DNA of 64,000 bases from Hydrogenothermaceae bacterium. GTDB taxonomy: Bacteria; Aquificota; Aquificia; Aquificales; Hydrogenothermaceae. The stretch covers positions 1 to 64,000 of the forward strand of contig WFXI01000320.1 of assembly GCA_015490675.1 (NCBI GenBank), read 5' to 3'. A model generated the notes under the pieces. The model searched no databases, was not told the origin of the DNA, and saw only the letters and a program-made list of their open reading frames with translations. Every line of letters starts with the position of its first letter. The stretch's first letter is position 1. The translations under genes were made by a program, and so were the position numbers. This document shows, one piece after another, positions 34,448 to 40,568 of the stretch.

Positions 34448-34532
34448 AAGGAAGTCTAACCAAAGGCTTCCTTGAAAAGCAGGACTAACCTAAATCCTGC
34501 TAAAGCGGGAATGCCAACCTAAGCGTTCCTGC
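34448..34532 (+). ncRNA. Three tandem hairpins with shared AACC loop
   Basis: Hairpin 1 at 34448-34473 (stem AAGGAAGTC, loop TAACCAAA), hairpin 2 at 34479-34500 (stem GCAGGA, loop CTAACCTAAA), hairpin 3 at 34505-34532 (stem GCGGGAATGC, loop CAACCTAA). The stems differ, some using G-U pairs, but the loop AACC(T)AA is kept. They look like repeated binding sites in the SSB leader RNA. Confidence 0.6.
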
Positions 34533-34549
34533 GACTCACTTAAATTTAA

Positions 34550-34605
34550 AAAGTTAAGGAAGAAAAAGTTAAGTTAGTGAGGACAGCACAGCTGTCCAGT
34601 TGAAA
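34550..34605 (+). promoter_or_regulatory. Hairpin leader copy 10
   Basis: AAAGTTAAGGAAGAAAAAG (GTT boxes 15 apart), TTAGTGAG, hairpin GGACAGC-aca-GCTGTCC (34581-34597) and CAGTTGAAAAAAG. Confidence 0.58.
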
Positions 34606-34624
34606 AAAGAATAAGAAGAAAAAA

Positions 34625-34682
34625 GCAGTTTCCCTTTGAGTTTCTGATAAGCAGGGACTGAAAGGGAAGTTGCCAGCTTCCC
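34625..34682 (+). promoter_or_regulatory. Two mutually exclusive hairpins before SSB
   Basis: A long hairpin pairs 34625-34637 with 34661-34673 and 34639-34646 with 34652-34659 (21 pairs, several G-U). Bases 34664-34670 (GGGAAGT) can instead pair with 34676-34682 (GCTTCCC). The two folds cannot coexist, as in riboswitch-type leaders, and lie 19 bases before the ribosome site. Confidence 0.5.
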
Positions 34683-34713
34683 AAAAAAATAATCTTTATT
34701 GGAGGTAAGTATT

Positions 34714-35601
34714 ATGGCAAAAACAGCAAACAAAACGGCAGAAGTAAAAACGGCAGTAGCAAGGAACATCAACATTAATAAGGTTGTTGTGACAGGCAGA
34801 CTCACGGGAAACACGGAAAATGTAAAGTTAAAGGAAAAAAACAGATATGTTTGCAAAGGTTCTGTAGCAATAAACAGAACCTACAAGGGAGAAGAATATG
34901 TTTCATTCGTTGATTTCGAGATGTTTACTGACAATCCTATTGAACTTAAAAAAGGACAGAAAGTTTATATTGAAGGTCGTGTGGTAAGCGACGAATGGGA
35001 AAATGACAAAGGAGAATTCAGAAGTAAGACAAAGATACAAGCATTCAGTATTATCCCTACAGAAATAAGCGGTAACGATATGAATGTAGTAATGATTTCG
35101 GGAAGATTGGTAAAAGACCCTGTTGTAGTAACCATTAAAGAAGGCAGGAGTGCTGTTAAGTTTAGATTAGCAGTTAATAGAAATTATCAGGTTGATAATG
35201 AGTGGAAACAGGTTACAGAATATATTGAAGTTAGCCACTTTGGTACTACCGAATACATAGCCAAGTTAGCCGCTCACTTGGCAAAAGGTAAGTTTGTTTA
35301 CATTACAGGTAGTCTCCTACAAGAAAGGTGGACTACAGAAAATGGAGAGAATAGGTCAAGAGTTTCTGTAGTCGCCGAGACTATAAATCTCTCTTATGTA
35401 AACAGTAAGAAATCTGAAGAAACCACTACTGAAAATACTGAAAAAAATGTTAAAGAAAATGAAAAAAATCTTAAAAAATCCAAAAAAACTAAGGCTAAAA
35501 AGAAAGAAATATCAAAACCTGAAGTTGAAGTCGAAGTTGAAGATATTGAAAATGAAATAGAAGATATAGAAGAATTAGAAGATATTGAAACACCATTTTA
35601 G
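34714..35601 (+). CDS. ssb2: Tandem OB-fold single-stranded DNA-binding protein
   Basis: A 295-residue SSB with two OB folds: residues about 19-120 (VVVTGRLTGN, VSFVDFEMF, KVYIEGRVVSDEW) and about 125-235 (VMISGRLVKDPV, FRLAVNRNYQ, YIEVSHFGTTEYI, VYITGSLLQERW). A Lys-rich linker (KKSKKTKAKKKE) and an acidic tail end DIETPF. Two folds per chain imply a functional dimer, as in Deinococcus. ATG at 34714 follows TTGGAGG. The first 700 bases use more GC-ending codons than the neighbours, hinting at separate origin or high expression. It has the most elaborate leader in the window. Confidence 0.9.
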   Translation: MAKTANKTAEVKTAVARNININKVVVTGRLTGNTENVKLKEKNRYVCKGSVAINRTYKGEEYVSFVDFEMFTDNPIELKKGQKVYIEGRVVSDEWENDKGEFRSKTKIQAFSIIPTEISGNDMNVVMISGRLVKDPVVVTIKEGRSAVKFRLAVNRNYQVDNEWKQVTEYIEVSHFGTTEYIAKLAAHLAKGKFVYITGSLLQERWTTENGENRSRVSVVAETINLSYVNSKKSEETTTENTEKNVKENEKNLKKSKKTKAKKKEISKPEVEVEVEDIENEIEDIEELEDIETPF

Positions 35602-35610
35602 TTGCATACA

Positions 35611-35670
35611 GGGAAGCCTCTGTGCTTCCCTCTTCTAATAAGAACTTTTTTATAGAGTTTTTATTAGAAG
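35611..35670. other. Two hairpins after the second SSB gene
   Basis: GGGAAGC-ctctgt-GCTTCCC (35611-35630), then a 15-bp stem pairing 35632-35646 with 35656-35670 (one G-U). The first stem resembles the alternative hairpin upstream of the SSB gene. Possibly 3' end protection or attenuation. Confidence 0.5.
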
Positions 35671-35706
35671 GAAAAACTCTCTTCCTCCTTCTCCATTCGA
35701 TTAGCA

Positions 35707-35737
35707 GGAAGGTCTTAAGGCCTTCCGTTATTTTTTT
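35707..35737 (+). terminator. Intrinsic terminator of second SSB gene
   Basis: GGAAGGTCT-ta-AGGCCTTCC stem (one G-U) followed by GTTATTTTTTT. This is the best rho-independent terminator on the plus strand in this block. Confidence 0.75.
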
Positions 35738-35795
35738 AAAAAGTTTAAGAAGAAAAAATTATAGATATTGAGGGAGGCTAAAGCCTCCCAAATAA
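35736..35795 (+). promoter_or_regulatory. Hairpin leader copy 11
   Basis: AAAAAGTTTAAGAAGAAAAAATT (split here as two boxes 15 bases apart), ATTGAG, hairpin GGGAGGC-taaa-GCCTCCC (35772-35789), then an A/G-rich stretch. Confidence 0.55.
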
Positions 35796-35831
35796 AAAGA
35801 AAAAGGAAAAAAAGAAAAAAAAGAAAAGAAG

Positions 35832-35856
35832 GGCAGCCTCGCTTTGCTCGGCTGCC
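35832..35856 (+). promoter_or_regulatory. Hairpin before gene at 35880
   Basis: GGCAGCC (35832-35838) pairs with GGCTGCC (35850-35856); the 11-base loop TCGCTTTGCTC can itself close a GC pair set. AAAGGAG and the ATG follow. Confidence 0.5.
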
Positions 35857-35879
35857 TCTAAAAAATAAAAGGAGAAAAA

Positions 35880-36233
35880 ATGAAAAAAATAACCCTAGAA
35901 CAGATTGATGAAATTTTAAAAAATAAAAATGTAAAGTTTATAAAAATCGTTAAAAACGACCCTCCTTCAGAATATGGGTACGCTTATACCGAAATATTCT
36001 TTTTCAAAGAGAATGATTTTTTAATTGAAGAGCAAACAAACTATATTCAAATAGATGAACCTACTACATACACAACAATAATGAAAAAAGAGAAAAATAA
36101 ATCATTTAAAATCATAGAAACAAGAATAAATGGAAGTCTCTATTATGACCCTGAAGAAAAAGAAAACGATAAAGAAATACCTTCCTCCCTAGAAATAAAA
36201 TATGAAACAATCCAGATAGAGAAAATAAAATAG
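35880..36233 (+). CDS. Hypothetical protein
   Basis: A 117-residue soluble protein of mixed beta/alpha character, many Lys and Glu. No family recognised. It is the last plus-strand gene of the accessory block and is preceded by hairpin leader copy 11 and a second hairpin; ribosome site AAAGGAG is 6 bases before the ATG. Its leader places it in the same regulatory group as the SSB, helicase and nucleotidyltransferase genes. Confidence 0.65.
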   Translation: MKKITLEQIDEILKNKNVKFIKIVKNDPPSEYGYAYTEIFFFKENDFLIEEQTNYIQIDEPTTYTTIMKKEKNKSFKIIETRINGSLYYDPEEKENDKEIPSSLEIKYETIQIEKIK

Positions 36234-36758
36234 AGAAAAATAAAAAAATTAAAATATAAAATTTCTAAAGTTTAAATTCGTAAGAATACCTAAAGACCCA
36301 TCAAGCAAAAAACTCTTAAAAAGAAAATAAAATTTATCACACTAACAACATAGTAAACTATATAATCACCAAATAACTATATATCTACCCATAGAATTTT
36401 CTGAAATATAATCAATTAACAAGCATATAGACATCCTATAATAATCAAATAATTCACATACTATAATCAATTAATTGACATAATATAAACAATTAAGAAG
36501 CACATAATAAATAATTAATTACCACATATTAATCAATAAAAAAACATATCACAGCTAAATTCCAACCATATAACAGACAATTAATCAACATATAATTGCT
36601 ATATAATCATCATAATATTAATCATAAAGTTACCAGATATATATCAAAATTACATTCTAATTAGAAACAAAAAACATACTGATTTACCAATTTTTAATTT
36701 AATTAAAAATTAAATATGATATGATATATAAAACATTAAAAAATTAAGAGGGAAAACT
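36234..36758. repeat. AT-rich repeat region, candidate centromere or origin
   Basis: A 525-base gap without any credible gene. A degenerate leader remnant lies at about 36262-36285. From about 36345 to 36640 the DNA is almost pure A/T/C with repeated TATAATCA or TTAATCA units on the plus strand (near 36361, 36408, 36440, 36462, 36529, 36581, 36602, 36628), often followed by AATTAA. These match the half-site of the palindromic operators. Placement directly before a ParM-like gene suits a parC centromere; iterons of a replication origin are the alternative. Confidence 0.55.
36691..36733 (+). promoter_or_regulatory. TATGATATGAT promoter-like box before parM-like gene
   Basis: An AATTTAATTAAAAATTAAA tract followed by TATGATATGATATATAA, ending about 26 bases before the ATG at 36759. 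Closest match to the box before the glycan and traL operons. Confidence 0.55.
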
Positions 36759-37733
36759 ATGGAGAAAAACATACTTATAGTAGACTTTGGCTTTGGATAT
36801 ACTAAAAGTATATTCAAACAGAAAAAAATAAAGATTCCTTCTCTAGTAAGTAACTATATTCCCAAAAAAGAGTCTTTAGTCTCCACAATACAAGTAACAC
36901 CTATACAAATGGATGATTTATTTTACTTATTTGGAAATGATGTAAACATTATAGAAAGTAAATTCAAAATTTATTCAAGAAATATAGACTTTATAATCAA
37001 CTTTTACCCTTTAGCAATACAATCAAGCATTAGCAAAATAGGAATCACTCCAGAAAAAATTGAATATTTAGCAATAGGATTACCTCCAGAAAATCTAAAT
37101 CTTGAAAATGCAGAAAAACTAAAAGAAAGAATTACAAATGTGAAAATAAATAAAAAAAGATTTCCGTGGACTAAAAGTAGAATCTTCATTTTTGCCCAAG
37201 GACAAGGAGCTTTTGTCGATGCAAAAAAACAACTAAAAAAAGAAATAAAAGCAGATTCGGGATTTCTACTAGATATAGGATACAATACATTACTAGCTAT
37301 ACCATTTAAAGAAGGAAAAATACTCCCCCAATACAAACAATATGATAGATTTGGAGTATCTGGAATTATAGATGAATTTTTCAATCCATTAATCATATCC
37401 AAATATGAAATAAAGTTAGACAGAAACGAAATAAATGAAGTATTCAAAACAGGAATACTACATCTTGGACCTGGAAATAAAATTAATGTAGAAAATGAAA
37501 TTAAAACAGCCGTTAAAATGTATATAACTGCAATACAAAGTCAACTAGAAGAAGACTTTAGAAAAGAAATACCTAAAGCTGAAAAATTCATAATAGCTGG
37601 AGGTGGAAGTTATAGAATAAAAGACCATTTAGACCCCTCATGGAAAAAAATACTAAAAGTTATTGAAGAACCTGAATTCTCAAATGCAAGAGGATATCAA
37701 ATAATGGCTCAAAACAGAATAAATTTAAACTGA
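36759..37733 (+). CDS. parM: ParM-like actin ATPase (PRTRC protein D type)
   Basis: A 324-residue actin-fold ATPase. Phosphate-1 motif IVDFGFGYTK (residues 7-16), a central AQGQGAFVDA segment, phosphate-2 motif LLDIGYNT (about 172-179), adenosine motif FIIAGGGSY (about 281-289) and a C-terminal PEFSNARGYQIMA, typical of plasmid ParM/StbA and PRTRC protein D. It polymerises to push plasmid copies apart. Situated after an AT-rich repeat region and before a possible ParR, so this is a probable type II partition locus, although physically distant from the PRTRC genes at 1.5-4.2 kb. Confidence 0.85.
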   Translation: MEKNILIVDFGFGYTKSIFKQKKIKIPSLVSNYIPKKESLVSTIQVTPIQMDDLFYLFGNDVNIIESKFKIYSRNIDFIINFYPLAIQSSISKIGITPEKIEYLAIGLPPENLNLENAEKLKERITNVKINKKRFPWTKSRIFIFAQGQGAFVDAKKQLKKEIKADSGFLLDIGYNTLLAIPFKEGKILPQYKQYDRFGVSGIIDEFFNPLIISKYEIKLDRNEINEVFKTGILHLGPGNKINVENEIKTAVKMYITAIQSQLEEDFRKEIPKAEKFIIAGGGSYRIKDHLDPSWKKILKVIEEPEFSNARGYQIMAQNRINLN

Positions 37734-37748
37734 TAATAGGAGTTTAAA

Positions 37749-38342
37749 ATGAACAAGTCTATAAACATAAGAGCTTTATATAAGAAAGAATTTATAGAAA
37801 GGACATTATCAACTATCCCATATTCTCCAGCAGACCTTATAACTAAAAAAATAGTAGAAATGAAAGATGAAATAGAAATAGTAATAAAGACATTACTATT
37901 TGATCAGGAAATTAATGAAGAATTTTATAAAATAATTTGGAAAGAAATATTTGAAAGGAAAGAATCTAAAAAAAATAACAAAGAAACATATATAACAAAG
38001 TCTATATACTTTTCAAACCAAAATGTAAATCTAATTAACACAATATTCCCTTTAGGATTTAAAAGTATTTTCGTAGAAATGCCTTGGCTAATAAGGGGGT
38101 GGATAATAGAAGAAATTATAAAAAATAGTCTAAAGGAAGATAATGTTTTCAAAAAAATAAAATATATAAAAGAGAGAGACAACAATACAAAAAATTCTAT
38201 AGATAACAATAAACATCAAAAAGAAATACAACAAGCATCAAAAGAAAATCCTGTAAAAAATGATAAAACCTTAGAAGTAAAAAAAGATACTATGGAGGAT
38301 GACCTTGACCAAGAAGATTTTAAAAACATTTTACAATTTTAA
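37749..38342 (+). CDS. Possible ParR-like DNA-binding protein
   Basis: A 197-residue protein encoded 15 bases after the ParM-like gene, where ParR usually is. Residues about 81-135 (TKSIYFSNQNVNLI, then WLIRGWIIEEIIKN) could form a ribbon-helix-helix: a strand, a helix, a turn and a second helix. The C terminus (from about 145) is disordered, charged and ends in an acidic stretch, as in ParR tails that bind ParM. No direct family recognition; the call rests on position and this weak pattern. Confidence 0.5.
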   Translation: MNKSINIRALYKKEFIERTLSTIPYSPADLITKKIVEMKDEIEIVIKTLLFDQEINEEFYKIIWKEIFERKESKKNNKETYITKSIYFSNQNVNLINTIFPLGFKSIFVEMPWLIRGWIIEEIIKNSLKEDNVFKKIKYIKERDNNTKNSIDNNKHQKEIQQASKENPVKNDKTLEVKKDTMEDDLDQEDFKNILQF

Positions 38343-38733
38343 AAACAAGAAAAATGCATTTATAGACTTTGACATGCTCCAACTTATATTTTCTGGAGCT
38401 ATAGTATTAATTGTAGTTTGGGCTGGATTAAAAATGTACCAACTTTACAAAGAAGATAGAATTATAGAAACAGCTATCAAGGATATTGAAAATTTATCTT
38501 CTTTCTATAAAAAACAATTTCCAAATAGAAATAAAGAAATAAATTTTGCAGAAAAACATATAAAATCCTTCATAAAAAATAATGGAAACAAAATAGTAAA
38601 TTGCCTAAAAAAAGAAGACCCTATTATATGCATAAAAGCATTTGGATTAGCTAAAGAAATTCCTATAAATAACAAAGAAGAATTAGGAAAAGCATTAAAA
38701 ACCTTAGAGGAACTAAAATCTAAACTAAAATAG
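38299..38733 (+). CDS. Single-pass membrane protein
   Basis: A 144-residue protein: basic start (residues 1-19), one hydrophobic helix (about 27-46, LQLIFSGAIVLIVVWAGLK), then a polar extracytoplasmic helix-rich domain with two Cys. The layout is reminiscent of type IV pilin-like subunits, but there is no clear prepilin cleavage site. Its start lies inside the end of the preceding gene (44-base overlap) behind GGAGG. Its 3' end overlaps the convergent transfer operon by 14 bases. Confidence 0.55.
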   Translation: MTLTKKILKTFYNFKNKKNAFIDFDMLQLIFSGAIVLIVVWAGLKMYQLYKEDRIIETAIKDIENLSSFYKKQFPNRNKEINFAEKHIKSFIKNNGNKIVNCLKKEDPIICIKAFGLAKEIPINNKEELGKALKTLEELKSKLK

Positions 38734-39382
38734 GTCCTTCAACAGATTTAAAAAAAGTATCCAATTCCAAGTCAGATATCTTTACTTCAAAACTTAAAGA
38801 AGATATAAGTAAAAGATTTATAGATGGAAGTTTATCAATAAAAGTATGCTTAGCCTCATGCAAAATATCATCTATTGCATCCACTAAAGAATAATCTACT
38901 CCATTATTAATAATTCCTTCTAAAGAAAATCCTGTAAAAAATACACATAATTTATCCGCTGCTGTCTTACTTATACTACCTTCCTCATTGTAAGATAAGA
39001 GTTTTTCAAGGAATTTTTCTAAATTCTTTTGTTTCTTTTGCCTTTCTCTATAAAGTTTAGAAGCAACTCTTCTATTAATCTTTTTTGTTATATTAGAATA
39101 ATAAATTTTCAAACCTGGTTTGTCAGTATTTATACCTTTAAATTTATTTAACAAAAATAACATTTTATTTACAGGTATATAATCTCCATATCGTTTATAA
39201 TGATTATAAGCAATTGTAAACATATAGTCTAAAATATAATCATGATAATCCTCTTCCTTCTTCCACTTCTTAAAAATACTATTTGATAGAAGAACTAATT
39301 CATGTGTAGATAAAGATAAAGACTCTTTTACTCTCTTTAACTCCTTCTCTATTTTATTTCTTTTTTGTCTTCTATTACTCAT
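38720..39382 (-). CDS. Hypothetical protein, distal end of transfer operon
   Basis: A 220-residue basic soluble protein, helical, with a very charged N terminus (RRQKRNKIEKELKRVKE) and a Lys/Arg-rich centre. No family recognised. Last gene of the long minus-strand transfer operon; it overlaps the upstream secreted-protein gene by 8 bases. Basic character suggests nucleic acid or membrane surface contact. Confidence 0.6.
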   Translation of the reverse strand: MSNRRQKRNKIEKELKRVKESLSLSTHELVLLSNSIFKKWKKEEDYHDYILDYMFTIAYNHYKRYGDYIPVNKMLFLLNKFKGINTDKPGLKIYYSNITKKINRRVASKLYRERQKKQKNLEKFLEKLLSYNEEGSISKTAADKLCVFFTGFSLEGIINNGVDYSLVDAIDDILHEAKHTFIDKLPSINLLLISSLSFEVKISDLELDTFFKSVEGPILV

Positions 39383-39740
39383 TTTCTTTATCTAATGATA
39401 AGGTTTCTAAACATCTTAAGTATATAGCTCTATATTCACTATTAACTGCAGCTTCCAAAATTCCTTGAGTCCTAAAAATTTTTCCTTTTTTGCATTCTGT
39501 CTTACAATATGTGACAAATCTATCTTTTTCTAACTCTGTTAAAACAGACGCTTTTGATAAAGCTAATCGCAAATCATTAGCAGCTTTATCACAATCTATA
39601 GAAGCCATACACTTAACTAGAATTTTAGCAGTAGCATCACAACTTCGCTTTACTGATTCCTCAGAAATATCTTGTGAAAAAGAAAAAGAAAACATAGTTA
39701 ATATAAATGACCCTACAATAAATCTAAAAACATTATTCAT
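39375..39740 (-). CDS. Small secreted cysteine-containing protein
   Basis: A 121-residue protein with a signal peptide (residues 1-22, MNNVFRFIVGSFILTMFSFS) and a helical mature part with six Cys (RSCDAT, VKCMAS, IDCDKA, TYCKTECK, LRCLE), probably in three disulfides. Disulfide-rich and in the transfer operon, it may be a periplasmic client of the DsbC/TraF enzymes. No family recognised. Confidence 0.65.
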   Translation of the reverse strand: MNNVFRFIVGSFILTMFSFSFSQDISEESVKRSCDATAKILVKCMASIDCDKAANDLRLALSKASVLTELEKDRFVTYCKTECKKGKIFRTQGILEAAVNSEYRAIYLRCLETLSLDKENE

Positions 39741-39778
39741 TAGTAAAGCTCCTTATTAAATTTATAGTCATATTCTTT

Positions 39779-40489
39779 CTATCCCTCTAATAAAATTTTA
39801 TGAATCTTGTTAACTTGAGCTACAAACATATCCTTAAAGGAATAAAATTTATTATCTTTCAAGGCTTTATTAAAAAACTCTAAATTAATATCTAAAACAT
39901 AAAAAGGTTCAATTAAAGACATAAAATCTCTTCTAAAACGTACTTTATTTTCATAACTTTTCTCAAAATCTCTAAATAAAAATAGAACAGTAAAGAAAAA
40001 AGAAAAAATAAAAAAGATCGCACCAAGTATAGAATAAAACACATAATTATCAGAAACCCTATCCATCAAACTAAATACCTTATTTACAATAATAAATAAC
40101 ATAAAAGAAAACAAAATAAATATAAATAACAAAATCAACTTTTTTAAAGAGAAAATATTAGCATTATCCCTTAAAGATTTAATCAAAGCTTTTCTTTGAA
40201 AAGTATAAATCTCATCAGAAAGTTCATCTTTTAAAAATGTATCTCCTAAAGAGCCAATAGAATGCACAAATCTTATTAAAGATGGATTACCTTTATACTT
40301 CTCATAATACGCTATATTTAAACCATAGACACTAACATCTAAACCAAGTTTAAAATCATCATAAATAATAGGAAATCCCATATCTAATTTTTTAAGTAAA
40401 TTTTTCTTCCTATCTAAAGTAGATAAAGTTCTTTGTCTCTTTTTAAATTCATTAAATAACTTCTCAAAATAAAGTGTATTTTTATCCAA
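39779..40489 (-). CDS. Two-helix membrane protein downstream of traG
   Basis: A 236-residue protein with a cytoplasmic N-terminal half (about 115 residues), two adjacent membrane helices (about 117-137 and 148-170) and a C-terminal domain. No family recognised. It follows TraG by 79 bases. Surface or entry exclusion proteins often sit downstream of traG in F-type operons (traS, traT), and TraS is a small inner-membrane protein, so an exclusion role is conceivable but not supported by motif. Confidence 0.6.
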   Translation of the reverse strand: MDKNTLYFEKLFNEFKKRQRTLSTLDRKKNLLKKLDMGFPIIYDDFKLGLDVSVYGLNIAYYEKYKGNPSLIRFVHSIGSLGDTFLKDELSDEIYTFQRKALIKSLRDNANIFSLKKLILLFIFILFSFMLFIIVNKVFSLMDRVSDNYVFYSILGAIFFIFSFFFTVLFLFRDFEKSYENKVRFRRDFMSLIEPFYVLDINLEFFNKALKDNKFYSFKDMFVAQVNKIHKILLEG

Positions 40490-40568
40490 TTTTATCTCTC
40501 CGTTCCAAAACTTATTACTTATGTAAAATCGACTATATATATAAAATAGTCAAGTATATATTTTCATT

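Larger units (their letters stand above)
34373..34713 (+). promoter_or_regulatory. Structured 341-base 5' region of second SSB gene
   Basis: No gene is seen here. It contains, in order, hairpin leader copy 9, three tandem hairpins with a common loop, hairpin leader copy 10, a long imperfect hairpin (34625-34673), an alternative hairpin (34664-34682), and GGAGG (34701-34705) 8 bases before the SSB ATG. G-U pairs in several stems point to RNA rather than DNA structure. Confidence 0.65.

Noticed and set aside
34569..34856. Minus-strand open frame across the start of the second SSB gene
   Set aside because: It covers the structured SSB leader and the first OB fold in antisense; no family features and no ribosome site.
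36345..36640. CRISPR array
   Set aside because: The repeated units are short, degenerate and irregularly spaced, spacers are not of constant length, and no cas genes other than a stand-alone Cas4-like nuclease are present.
38299..38733. F-type pilin (TraA) or type IV pilin
   Set aside because: Only one hydrophobic helix and no clear prepilin or TraA processing site; it is on the opposite strand from the transfer operon.
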